A stretch of DNA of 17,237 nucleotides from an uncultured Collinsella sp. (GTDB lineage: Bacteria; Actinomycetota; Coriobacteriia; Coriobacteriales; Coriobacteriaceae). Numbering within the stretch: position 1 is the stretch's first letter; each line of letters begins with the position of its first letter. Positions 1-7,232 of the stretch are shown here, piece by piece. Both the position numbers and the translations under genes were made by a program. The DNA lies in the NCBI GenBank assembly GCA_902494935.1, contig CABUVH010000022.1, positions 1-17,237 on the forward strand, written 5' to 3'. The notes beneath the pieces were generated by a model, which saw only the letters and a list, made by a program, of their open reading frames with translations, searched no databases and was not told the origin of the DNA.

Positions 1-57
1 AAATAGGGACTGTTTTGCGGTTTGACCAGCAAAAACAATCCCTATTTCACCGCAACT
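1..57. repeat. Palindromic intergenic repeat, copy A (cut by window edge)
   Basis: Positions 1-16 and 32-47 form an inverted repeat (AAATAGGGACTGTTTT against AAAACAATCCCTATTT, one G-T wobble) with a 15-nt loop. The right arm runs on as CACCGCAACT to 57. Positions 42-57 are the exact reverse complement of positions 7160-7175 in the second copy, and differ by one base from 7211-7226, so both belong to one repeat family. The matching outer left arm would lie outside the window. It sits downstream of the minus-strand gene ending at 100 and might serve as its terminator. Confidence 0.7.
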
Positions 58-99
58 GCGTAGGGGGATGTGGATGTCGGGCGGCTGTCTTCGGGCCGG

Positions 100-1593
100 C
101 TAGTCCTGGGCTTTGATGCTCGGCAGGAGAATCTGGGCGAGGTAGTCGGTCTCGAGTTTGGTCGCGGCGTCTGCCTTGCCGTCTTTACCGACCAGGTCGT
201 TTTTGATCTGGCTGTATGTGTAGCGGTTGCCGGTCGTGAGCTCGACAAGCTCAATCGCCGTGTCCATGGGGTAGGTCGACACGGGGTTCTGCGTGCGCCC
301 GTTGATGGTTTGCGGAATCACGTACGGATAGACAGGGCCGCTGGCGTAGACGGTGTAGCCGTTGCCCAGGCTGACCGTGCCCAAAACCGTATCGCCGTCA
401 TCGGGGGTAAAGGTCTCGCCGTCGCGCACTGCGACAAGCGTCACGAGCGGTGTGTTGGTGTCGCTGTCCAGATAAATGCACAGCGTGCTGCCGTTTTGCC
501 AGGTTGCGACCTTGCCATACCACTCAACCGGAATATCGAGCTGATACAGGTTCGTCGCCTTGTGCCGAGCGTCGGCATCGCGGGCGGACTGAGCCTCGCT
601 TGCGCTTACGGCGTTGGCGGCGGCATCGCGGCGCGTAATTGCCGCCTGCTGGAGTATCTTTGCCGCGGCGGCAGAGCTTGCGCCCCCTTCCTCGGCATAC
701 TTGGCGGCGGCATCGATCTGGTCGTCAGTCACCGTGTCGGCCGAAGGTACCTTGAGCTTAAAGGTGGCTTGAGCGCGCAGATCCTGCCCATCGCTCTTAA
801 TGGTGACCTGCGCCTTGGTGGTCGGGACGGTGTAGATGGTGCCGTCTTCCGCGATGGGGGATCCAGCAATGGAGAGCGTGTAATCGCCGGGCAGCAGCTT
901 AATGCCGCGACCGTGCTCGTCAACGTAGAGCGTTTCGCTCACAGAGGAGCCGTCGGAGTCCTGGCCACTCACCTGCACGGGGATCTTTGAGCCGGTGGAG
1001 CAGTCGAGCCCCGCGGCATGTACGCCAATTTGCACCGACATCATCGTGTGCGCACTGGCGGCGACAGCGGCAGCCTGCTCTTGCTGATATCCGTTCCAGG
1101 CAGCATAGCCTGCGCCGCCGGCGACGAGCGCGACGGCCACAACGCCGGCAACCATCAGGTTGCGGCGCCTGGGCGACATCTTACGATGACGAACCTCGGC
1201 TTCGCGTGCCGAAGGAACGGACGGTAGGGGAATATCGCCCATGGCGATGGTCTCGTCCACGGCAGGCGCAGAGCCTAAGCCAGGGAGCTCGCGGGTCAGC
1301 GAATCTTCGGCCGGCAAGTTGTCGAGCAAGATGGTTTCCTCGCTCGTGTCGGATCCGGGCTGGTCATCGCCCTTGCTATCGTCCTCTTCGGCTTCGGCTT
1401 CGGCTTCGTCAGGAGCGTCTTTGACGTCGCTGTCTTCGCCCTCGGTGCCTTCGTGCGCCTCGTCCTGTGTGTCGACGGCCGAATCGCTAAACGAGAGCTC
1501 ATCTAGCGCAATCCGGTCAAGGCTCTCCAGGGCCTCGGCACACGCTTCTGCATCTTGGGCCGCATCCTCTTGGCCCATCGTCTCATCTTTCAT
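100..1593 (-). CDS. Single-pass envelope protein with acidic cytoplasmic N-terminus, unknown function
   Basis: The 497-residue product is not recognised as a named family. Residues 1-130 are strongly acidic and low in complexity (many Asp, Glu, Ser, Ala). A basic stretch (HRKMSPRRR, about 136-144) precedes one hydrophobic helix at about 145-166, which predicts N-in/C-out topology. The outer part starts with a beta-rich segment (about 180-280) with a GDYTLSIAG-type turn, then an Ala-rich helical linker (about 290-340), then a second beta-rich domain beginning YQLDIPVEWYGKV, a pattern seen in other cell-surface proteins of this class. The start at 1593 is chosen for a GGGGGA ribosome site about 5 nt upstream; an inner ATG lies 5 codons on. 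Two ETI motifs (ETILLD, ETIAMG) in the cytoplasmic part could be Ser/Thr kinase targets, but that is speculation. It seems monocistronic. Confidence 0.85.
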   Translation of the reverse strand: MKDETMGQEDAAQDAEACAEALESLDRIALDELSFSDSAVDTQDEAHEGTEGEDSDVKDAPDEAEAEAEEDDSKGDDQPGSDTSEETILLDNLPAEDSLTRELPGLGSAPAVDETIAMGDIPLPSVPSAREAEVRHRKMSPRRRNLMVAGVVAVALVAGGAGYAAWNGYQQEQAAAVAASAHTMMSVQIGVHAAGLDCSTGSKIPVQVSGQDSDGSSVSETLYVDEHGRGIKLLPGDYTLSIAGSPIAEDGTIYTVPTTKAQVTIKSDGQDLRAQATFKLKVPSADTVTDDQIDAAAKYAEEGGASSAAAAKILQQAAITRRDAAANAVSASEAQSARDADARHKATNLYQLDIPVEWYGKVATWQNGSTLCIYLDSDTNTPLVTLVAVRDGETFTPDDGDTVLGTVSLGNGYTVYASGPVYPYVIPQTINGRTQNPVSTYPMDTAIELVELTTGNRYTYSQIKNDLVGKDGKADAATKLETDYLAQILLPSIKAQD

Positions 1594-1715
1594 ATATCCC
1601 CCAAGCTCAATATCGGGACAACACTGTACCCAAAAATGGAGCTATATAAAGCGCATGCGAAATATAAGATCCGATTTAACCCGAGTGCATCGTTTAGCCG
1701 CATCCTCGCGGCAGC

Positions 1716-1756
1716 AAAAAGCCCCCGGAACGCGGACGAATCACATTCCGGGGGCT
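1716..1756 (-). terminator. Rho-independent terminator of the tetR/DUF5692 transcript
   Basis: A perfect 11-bp stem (AGCCCCCGGAA at 1720-1730, TTCCGGGGGCT at 1746-1756, 15-nt loop) is flanked on the left by AAAAA at 1716-1720. This reads as a GC-rich hairpin followed by a T-tract on the minus strand, 70 nt past the stop of the gene at 1827. The rest of 1594-1826 should hold the promoter of the gene starting at 1593; several TATA-like hexamers exist there but none has a convincing -35 partner. Confidence 0.9.
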
Positions 1757-1826
1757 CTGCAATGCGTTGAGTTGCGCGGAGCCGGCTACGCGGCTTCGTA
1801 CTCAAGCGATGTTTGCGCCAGGCGCG

Positions 1827-2834
1827 TTACTCGGCGTGAGCGTAATCAACCTTGGCGCGACGAGCGGTAGCCTTCTCCCAATCGCTGGTGCCCTCAAAGA
1901 CATCCTGCTTGTAGGGGTTGCGGCCGAGCTTCTTGGCGCGGTAGGCGATGTAGATGATTGCGGCGACGTTGGCGATCAGCGCAGCGATCGAGACCGCGGT
2001 AGCGGCGCCGGGGTCGAGCGTGGAGTGGGTCACGAAGATGGACTCCTCCTGGAAATACGGGAACACCTGGGCAAACATGCACCAAATGGCCAGCGTAAAG
2101 GCGCGGTTCTGGATCCAGCCGCCCTTGTTCCAGATAAAGGCGGCGACGGTGGGCGCCAACAGCAGCGCAAAGCCGCAGAACCAGGAGTGGGTGGGCAGGC
2201 AGTTGTAGGTGTAGCAGAAGTTCCAGATATCGTAGGCGATGATGTAGACCCAGGTCATGTCGGGCCACAGCATATCGGTCTTGTCCTCGGAGGCGTAGAC
2301 GCTCCACCAACCGGTCATGCAGAAGATGTTGATGATGCCGGCGATGCCGTTGAACACGTTGTTCCAGCCGGCCAGCTGCGTAGCACCTTCGGAGGTGACC
2401 CAGGTGGACTCGCCCAGGACAAAGAAGTGATAGGCGCTCTCAAAGTCGGACACGACGGCGATCATGATGTTGATGGCGACGATCACAAACGGCCATGCGC
2501 GGAACCAATGCGCCTTGCCGATCTTGCCCCACTGGTACTTAATGGCAATGAAGCCCCAGCAACCAGCCAGCGCCGCGTATACCTTGGCGTAGTGGAACCA
2601 GCTGTTCTGGTACACATGGGTGGGGTTGGTGAGCGCCCACTCGGCACCCTGCGAAACGCCGATGGCGATGGCGACGCAGTAGATGGTCATGGCCAGCGGG
2701 GCCACGCCAAAGATGATTGCCGCGCCCAGCTTAGTGCGGCGGCCGACCTCGTTGAGCACGATCAGGCCAATAAAGACCATGGCCCAGCCGGCCCAGTGGG
2801 TAAGGGTATCGCTACCCCAAACATCGAACAGCAT
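1827..2834 (-). CDS. Polytopic membrane protein, DUF5692-like
   Basis: A 335-residue integral membrane protein with eight or nine hydrophobic helices (roughly 10-28, 36-60, 84-100, 112-130, 157-175, 188-208, 218-240, 247-263, 277-297). It is rich in Trp, Tyr and Phe and has conserved-looking loops such as YQNSWFHYAKVY and FQEESIFVTHSTLD. The C-terminal 35 residues are basic and probably cytoplasmic. I recognise it from memory as the DUF5692 family, of unknown function, which is common in Coriobacteriia; this was not checked by search. An AAAGGAGA ribosome site lies 5 nt before the ATG. It follows the TetR gene by 63 nt on the same strand, so the regulator probably controls it. Transport of a small molecule or antimicrobial is a guess only. 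Confidence 0.8.
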   Translation of the reverse strand: MLFDVWGSDTLTHWAGWAMVFIGLIVLNEVGRRTKLGAAIIFGVAPLAMTIYCVAIAIGVSQGAEWALTNPTHVYQNSWFHYAKVYAALAGCWGFIAIKYQWGKIGKAHWFRAWPFVIVAINIMIAVVSDFESAYHFFVLGESTWVTSEGATQLAGWNNVFNGIAGIINIFCMTGWWSVYASEDKTDMLWPDMTWVYIIAYDIWNFCYTYNCLPTHSWFCGFALLLAPTVAAFIWNKGGWIQNRAFTLAIWCMFAQVFPYFQEESIFVTHSTLDPGAATAVSIAALIANVAAIIYIAYRAKKLGRNPYKQDVFEGTSDWEKATARRAKVDYAHAE

Positions 2835-2852
2835 GCTGCTCTCCTTTCACAC

Positions 2853-2880
2853 GCCCGCGGCCCCTCTTCTGATCGCGGGC
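2853..2880 (-). other. Intercistronic hairpin between tetR and the DUF5692 gene
   Basis: GCCCGCG (2853-2859) and CGCGGGC (2874-2880) form a perfect 7-bp GC stem with a 14-nt loop in the 63-nt gap between the two minus-strand genes. No T-tract follows on the minus strand, so it is more likely an mRNA processing or stability element, or a weak attenuator, than a terminator. Confidence 0.45.
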
Positions 2881-2897
2881 AGTTTGGCCAAATGTCG

Positions 2898-3560
2898 TCA
2901 GTTCTGGGGCTTGCGCTCCGGATACTTGGCGGTATAGCCCTCGATGTGGAGTGTCGAGGCGATGATTTCCTTGACCGTCTCGTCGGGCACATCGGGGTGC
3001 GTGCGGATATACATCAACAACCCCATGATGAGGGTGTAGAACGTCTCGTAGACATGGTCGATGCGTAGCTCATGATGGGCGACAAAATCCACCACGGTGG
3101 TGTCGCAGATATACTGCGCCACGCGCTGGACCACGTTGTGCAAAAAGCCGCCGTAGAGCGCACCGCTGCTCGAGGTGAGCGTGCTCGGCAGCTCGTGGCC
3201 GCTCACGACCAGTCGCTTAAAGAGCGGAGCGACGGTGTCGAGCGCGCCTTCGATATCACCGACGGTGCGGCCCGCGTTCCACTGCTCGAGCTCGGAGATA
3301 AAACCGTCGATTGCCTCGTCCATGACAGCGGTGACGGCGGCGTCCATGTCGGCGAAGTAGTGGTAGAACAGCGAGCGCGTGCAGCCGGCTCGCTTGGTTA
3401 CGGCCGAGACGGATAGATGCGACACGCCCAGCTCGGAACTCACGGTGCGCACGGCATCGAGGATCTCGCGACGGCGTTCGTCGCCCGTCAAGCGCTTTGC
3501 CGCGCTATCGGATGCGGGGACGGCATCGACCACAGAGGTATCTGCTGTGTTGTTGCCCAT
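2898..3560 (-). CDS. TetR-family transcriptional regulator
   Basis: A 220-residue protein. After a 25-residue polar leader comes a typical TetR DNA-binding domain: RREILDAV (helix 1, about 30-37), a helix-turn-helix at about 44-70 (VSHLSVSAVTKRAGCTRS), and the signature LFYHYFADMDAAV at 64-76. The remainder (about 80-210) is a helical ligand/dimer domain too variable to predict a ligand. The ribosome site (AAAGGCGG) is weak. The gene heads a minus-strand unit with the DUF5692-like gene and is divergent from the oxidoreductase at 3748. Two matching palindromes in the shared upstream region are probable operators, implying autoregulation and control of both directions. The ligand is unknown; by context it could be a redox-active or toxic small molecule. 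Confidence 0.92.
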   Translation of the reverse strand: MGNNTADTSVVDAVPASDSAAKRLTGDERRREILDAVRTVSSELGVSHLSVSAVTKRAGCTRSLFYHYFADMDAAVTAVMDEAIDGFISELEQWNAGRTVGDIEGALDTVAPLFKRLVVSGHELPSTLTSSSGALYGGFLHNVVQRVAQYICDTTVVDFVAHHELRIDHVYETFYTLIMGLLMYIRTHPDVPDETVKEIIASTLHIEGYTAKYPERKPQN

Positions 3561-3618
3561 GTTTTGCCGCCTTTCATCCGTTTGAGCCCGACCGTTCGCC
3601 TAACAGTCTTGAATATTG

Positions 3619-3633
3619 TTGACGGTTCGTCAA
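3619..3633. promoter_or_regulatory. Probable TetR operator 1
   Basis: TTGACG-GTT-CGTCAA is a perfect 6-3-6 palindrome in the divergent tetR/oxidoreductase intergenic region. It has the same design as the palindrome at 3642-3656; the centres are 23 bp apart, about two helical turns. A weak plus-strand promoter (TTGAAT at 3609, AATACT at 3632) would overlap it. Confidence 0.7.
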
Positions 3634-3641
3634 TACTGTTT

Positions 3642-3656
3642 TTGACACAATGTCAA
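3642..3656. promoter_or_regulatory. Probable TetR operator 2
   Basis: TTGACA-CAA-TGTCAA is a perfect 6-3-6 palindrome sharing the TTGACR-N3-YGTCAA pattern of operator 1. The TTGACA half-sites also match the -35 hexamer on either strand, so binding here would block RNA polymerase. Confidence 0.7.
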
Positions 3657-3747
3657 CAATAACGGGTGAACGGCGTGGGGGCATGTCGAGCCCGTAAAAA
3701 GAGGGGCGCTGCGTGCCTGCCAGGCTGCGGCAAGAGAAGGGACAACC

Positions 3748-6525
3748 ATGATTCTCAACGGACCGGGAATTAGCTACACCGAGCCCGATATCGGTTCGGA
3801 GTTCGTGCCGCCGCTGCCGGAGCATCCGCGCGAGGCAATTGTCAAGCTGTGCGAGCACTGCACCAACCGTCTGCTGCATCGCGACGAGCTGCTGGGCTAC
3901 GAGTACTGGTCGTTTGCCGAGGCCGCGACCGACGAGCAGGCCGAGGTGCTCTGCAAGATGAAGATGCGCCGTCCCTACACGCTGCCCGAGATGGTCAAGC
4001 TCACCGGCATGCCCGAGGCCGATATCGAGAAGATGCTCGACGATATGAGCTACACGGGCCTGCTCGAGTACAACTGGGAAAACCCCGAGCGCGCCAAGCA
4101 ATGGGTGCTGCCCATGCTGGTGCCGGGTTCCGCCGAGTTCCTCAACATGCGCGTGAGCCAGCTCGAGGAGCATCCGGTCTATGCCAAGTTCTTTGAGCAG
4201 GCGTCCAAGGGGCCGCTGTCCAAGGCCACGCCGATGGTGCCGCCCGGAGGCGCCGGCATCGGCATGCATGTCATTCCGGTCGAGAAGGCCATTGATGCCA
4301 CGAGCACCTCGGTGCCGATTGAGCATATCGAGCATTGGCTCGACAAATACGAGGGTAAGTATGCCGCCAGCACCTGTAGCTGCCGCGCGAGCCGTCGCGT
4401 GATGGGCGAGGGCTGCGCCGACGACCCCGCCGACTGGTGCATTGCCGTGGGCGATATGGCCGACTACGTGGTCGAGACCGACCGTGGTCATTACGTGACG
4501 CGCGAGGAGGTCTACGACATCTTGCGCCAGGCCGAGGACAACGGCTTTGTGCACCAGATCACCAATATCGACGGCGAGAACAAGATCTTCGCCATCTGCA
4601 ACTGCAACGTCAACGTGTGCTACGCACTGCGCACCTCGCAGCTGTTCAACACGCCCAACCTGTCGCGATCGGCCTATGTCGCCAAGGTCGAGAAGGACAA
4701 GTGCGTGGCCTGCGGTCGCTGCGTTGAAGTGTGCCCGGCCGGTGCCGCCAAGCTGGGCCAGAAGCTCTGCAGCAAAAAGGCCGGCGGACAGGTGCCCGAG
4801 TATCCGCGCCAAGAGCTGCCCGATGCCACCAAGTGGGACCACACCAAGTGGTCGCCCAACTACCGCAACGATAACCGTATCGAGACGCACGAGTCCGGCA
4901 CCGCGCCCTGCAAGACGGCTTGCCCCGCGCACGTTGCCGTTCAGGGCTACTTGAAGCTTGCGGCGCAGGGTCGCTATGACGAGGCGCTGGCGCTCATCAA
5001 GCGCGAGAACCCGCTGCCCGCTATCTGCGGCCGCGTGTGCAACCGCCGCTGCGAGGATGCCTGCACCCGTGGCCGTGTGGACGCCGCCGTGGCTATCGAC
5101 GAGGTCAAGAAGTTTATCGCCCAGCGCGATCTTGAAGCCGCGACCCGCTATGTCCCGCCCGTGGTGACGCCGACACGCGCTGGCGGCTTCGATCAGAAGA
5201 TCGCCATCATCGGTGCCGGCCCGGCCGGTCTGTCCTGCGCCTTCTATCTGGCCGAGAAGGGCTACAAGCCCGTCGTGTTCGAGAAGAACGAGCGCCCGGG
5301 CGGCATGCTCACCTACGGCATTCCCAGCTTTAAGCTGCAGAAGGACGTCATCGAGGCCGAGGTCGAGATCATTCGTCTGATGGGTGCCGAGTTCCGCTAT
5401 GGCGTGGAGGTCGGTCGCGATGTGACGCTCGACGGGCTGCGCGAGCAGGGCTTTAAGGCCTTCTACGTGGCTATTGGCTGCCAGGGCGGCCGCCTCGCCG
5501 GTATTCCGGGCGAGGATGCCGAGGACGTGACCGTGGCTGTCGACTTCTTGCGCGAGGTCAACAGTGGCAAGATCGACGCGCTGCCCGGCCGCACCATCGT
5601 GGTGGGCGGCGGCAACGTGGCCATCGACGTCGCGCGCAACGCCTGCCGTCTGGGTTCCGAGCACGTTGAGATGTTCTGCCTGGAGAGCGAGGCCCAGATG
5701 CCCGCCAGCGAGGAGGAGCGTCGCGAGGCCGTTGAGGACGGCGCTCACATCAGCTGCGGCTGGGGCCCCAAGGAGGTTCACCTGGACGAGGCCGGTCGTG
5801 TGTGCGGTATCACCTTCAAGCGCTGCACGCGTGTCTTTGACGACGAGGGCCGGTTTGCGCCCGAGTACGACGAGAACGATCTGCGCCGCGTCGATGCCGA
5901 CCGCGTGGTCATGTCGATTGGCCAGTCCATTGTGTGGGGCGACCTGCTGGCTGGCTCCAAGGTGGAGCTCGGCCGCGGTCAGGGTGCTCTTGCCGACCCC
6001 CAGACCTATCAGACCGCTGAGCCCGACATCTTTGTGGGCGGCGACGTCTACACCGGTCCGAGCTTTGCCATCGACGCCATTGCCGCCGGTCACGAGGCCG
6101 CCGTGTCCATCCATCGCTTTGTGCAGCCGGGATCCACGCTCACCATCGGCCGCAACCAGCGCTACTACACCGCGCTCGATCGCGACGATGTCGTGATTGA
6201 GAGCTATGACAACGCGAGCCGCGAGGTGGCGCATGTCGACCGCGACCGCGAGAAGGCTGCACCCTTTAGCGAGTACGTCGAGACCTTTACCGAGGAGCAG
6301 GTGCGCGCCGAGACCGCCCGCTGCCTGGGCTGCGGTGCCTCGATCGTCGATCCCAACAAGTGCATCGGCTGCGGCCTGTGCACCACCAAGTGCGCGTTCG
6401 ACGCCATCCATCTGGATCGCGACCGCCCCGAGTGCTCAACGATGGTCAAATACGAGCAAAAGCTCCCAAGCCTCGGCAAGTACGCGCTTAAGCGTGCTAT
6501 CAAGATCAAATTTGGGAAGAAGTAA
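3748..6525 (+). CDS. Multi-cluster Fe-S/FAD/NAD(P) oxidoreductase (GltD/NfnB-like core)
   Basis: A 925-residue soluble flavoprotein. Order of parts: an N-terminal region with a winged-helix-like segment (about 75-130); Cys motifs CSC at 210-212 and CNC at 284-286 with Cys291; a 4Fe-4S site C319-x2-C322-x2-C325-x3-C329; a GltD/DPYD-type Fe-S domain with Cys388, 392, 427, 431, 435 and 439; an FAD-binding GAGPAG at 489-494; an NAD(P) site GGGNVAID from 620; and a C-terminal ferredoxin-like end with Cys859/862 and C872-x2-C875-x2-C878-x3-C882. The core resembles glutamate synthase small subunit and NfnB, which move electrons between NAD(P)H and Fe-S partners. No glutamate synthase large subunit is nearby, so a GltD role is unlikely. 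The electron acceptor is unknown. An AGAAGGG ribosome site supports the ATG at 3748. It is divergent from tetR and probably under its control. Confidence 0.9.
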   Translation: MILNGPGISYTEPDIGSEFVPPLPEHPREAIVKLCEHCTNRLLHRDELLGYEYWSFAEAATDEQAEVLCKMKMRRPYTLPEMVKLTGMPEADIEKMLDDMSYTGLLEYNWENPERAKQWVLPMLVPGSAEFLNMRVSQLEEHPVYAKFFEQASKGPLSKATPMVPPGGAGIGMHVIPVEKAIDATSTSVPIEHIEHWLDKYEGKYAASTCSCRASRRVMGEGCADDPADWCIAVGDMADYVVETDRGHYVTREEVYDILRQAEDNGFVHQITNIDGENKIFAICNCNVNVCYALRTSQLFNTPNLSRSAYVAKVEKDKCVACGRCVEVCPAGAAKLGQKLCSKKAGGQVPEYPRQELPDATKWDHTKWSPNYRNDNRIETHESGTAPCKTACPAHVAVQGYLKLAAQGRYDEALALIKRENPLPAICGRVCNRRCEDACTRGRVDAAVAIDEVKKFIAQRDLEAATRYVPPVVTPTRAGGFDQKIAIIGAGPAGLSCAFYLAEKGYKPVVFEKNERPGGMLTYGIPSFKLQKDVIEAEVEIIRLMGAEFRYGVEVGRDVTLDGLREQGFKAFYVAIGCQGGRLAGIPGEDAEDVTVAVDFLREVNSGKIDALPGRTIVVGGGNVAIDVARNACRLGSEHVEMFCLESEAQMPASEEERREAVEDGAHISCGWGPKEVHLDEAGRVCGITFKRCTRVFDDEGRFAPEYDENDLRRVDADRVVMSIGQSIVWGDLLAGSKVELGRGQGALADPQTYQTAEPDIFVGGDVYTGPSFAIDAIAAGHEAAVSIHRFVQPGSTLTIGRNQRYYTALDRDDVVIESYDNASREVAHVDRDREKAAPFSEYVETFTEEQVRAETARCLGCGASIVDPNKCIGCGLCTTKCAFDAIHLDRDRPECSTMVKYEQKLPSLGKYALKRAIKIKFGKK

Positions 6526-6568
6526 GAGACCTAACAAGTAAGTGAACGGCGCAGAGGGCGGTTGGACA

Positions 6569-6670
6569 GCGAGCGGGTCCCAGGCGTGGCGAGGTGCCTT
6601 GAAAGAGGAGGGCATAGGGCTTTTGCCCATGCCCGACGATTGAAAGGCAGATCGCCCGTCTGGGACTCGC
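6569..6670 (+). ncRNA. Predicted structured RNA element in the spacer upstream of hypA
   Basis: The 194-nt spacer has no gene but folds by eye into one long nested hairpin. Helices pair 6569-6572/6667-6670, 6577-6583/6660-6666 (GTCCCAG/CTGGGAC), 6588-6592/6652-6656 (GGCGA/TCGCC), 6595-6600/6644-6649 (TGCCTT/AAGGCA), and an apical 6610-6620/6625-6634 stem of 10 bp with one bulged A and a TTTT loop. A symmetric 9x9-nt purine-rich internal loop (6601-6609, 6635-6643) has GA opposite GA at both ends, as in sheared tandem G-A pairs. I do not recognise a known riboswitch class. It could be a cis-regulatory element or a processed small RNA. Confidence 0.5.
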
Positions 6671-6685
6671 GCAGCGTCAAGCCGA

Positions 6686-6707
6686 CCGCCGTTCGTTAGA
6701 ACGGCGG
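6686..6707 (+). promoter_or_regulatory. Perfect hairpin abutting the hypA ribosome site
   Basis: CCGCCGTTC (6686-6694) and GAACGGCGG (6699-6707) form a 9-bp stem with a GTTA loop, ending directly at the AAGGAA ribosome site (6708-6713). No T-tract follows, so it is not a standard terminator. Its position suggests an effect on hypA translation or mRNA stability. Confidence 0.6.
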
Positions 6708-6719
6708 AAGGAATTAACA

Positions 6720-7148
6720 GTGCACGAGCTCGGAATCGTTTACCACATCATTCGCGATGTCGAGAACGTGGCGCGCGCCAATGGCGTGCGTCGCGTTTCG
6801 AGCGTCACGCTGCTGCTGGGCGAGGTCTCGGGCGTCGTTCCCGACTTGCTGCTCGACGCTTGGCGCTGGGCGGCAGATAAAAAGCCCATCACGCTGGGCG
6901 CGGAGCTTATTGTGGAACCCGTCGAGGCCGTGACGCATTGCGCGGCATGCGGTCGCGACTACGCGACGGTCGAGCACGGCAAGACCTGCCCCCATTGCGG
7001 TAGCGGCGAAACATACCTGCTGCAGGGCCAGGAGGTCATGATCAAGCAGATCGAGACCCCCGACGAGGAACCGGCAGACGCTGCCCCCGACGGCCCTTCC
7101 GACGTCCTCGACGCCGTCGATGCCGCTCACCCCCTCCACATCGTCTAG
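6720..7148 (+). CDS. hypA: HypA-like nickel metallochaperone
   Basis: A 142-residue protein that starts at GTG (6720), giving the conserved MHE N-terminus in which His2 and the N-terminal amine bind nickel. A zinc site is formed by Cys74, Cys77 (CAAC) and Cys90, Cys93 (CPHC). The family delivers nickel to [NiFe]-hydrogenase and, in some species, urease. Family members are usually about 115-120 residues; this one has an extra acidic C-terminal tail of about 25 residues (rich in Asp, Pro, Ala). AAGGAA lies 6 nt before the GTG. No hydrogenase or other hyp genes are visible in this window; the upstream neighbour on the same strand is the Fe-S flavoprotein. It may therefore serve a hydrogenase elsewhere or a different nickel enzyme. 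Confidence 0.9.
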   Translation: MHELGIVYHIIRDVENVARANGVRRVSSVTLLLGEVSGVVPDLLLDAWRWAADKKPITLGAELIVEPVEAVTHCAACGRDYATVEHGKTCPHCGSGETYLLQGQEVMIKQIETPDEEPADAAPDGPSDVLDAVDAAHPLHIV

Positions 7149-7158
7149 GATTCCCTAT

Positions 7159-7232
7159 AAGTTGCGGTGAAATAGTTCCTAAATCCAGCCTTCTGGCTCT
7201 TAAACAAGAACTATTCCACCGCAACTTTTTTG
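7159..7232 (+). terminator. Palindromic repeat, copy B, acting as terminator after hypA
   Basis: Arms 7159-7178 and 7208-7227 are complementary at 19 of 20 positions around a 29-nt loop that itself contains a small AGCC-TTCT-GGCT hairpin (7187-7198). TTTTTT ends at 7231, giving a rho-independent terminator shape 10 nt past the hypA stop. The arm sequence AGTTGCGGTGAAATAG (7160-7175) is the exact reverse complement of positions 42-57, so it is also a member of the repeat family at the left edge. Confidence 0.75.

Noticed and set aside
1767..3068. Plus-strand open frame of about 433 codons over the DUF5692 and tetR genes
   Set aside because: Both minus-strand genes have ribosome sites and domain features; the plus frame shows none and crosses the terminator.
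3574..6411. Very long open frame (about 945 codons) on the minus strand antisense to the oxidoreductase
   Set aside because: Its product is a Leu/Ala/His/Gly-rich sequence with no domain likeness, a typical shadow of GC-rich codon bias. The plus-strand frame has clear Fe-S, FAD and NAD(P) motifs.
6541..6719. Known riboswitch (cobalamin, Moco, NiCo, TPP) or SRP RNA in the hypA spacer
   Set aside because: Signature elements such as GCCACTG, CTGAGA or GGAAGGAAGCAG are missing, so no known class can be assigned by eye.
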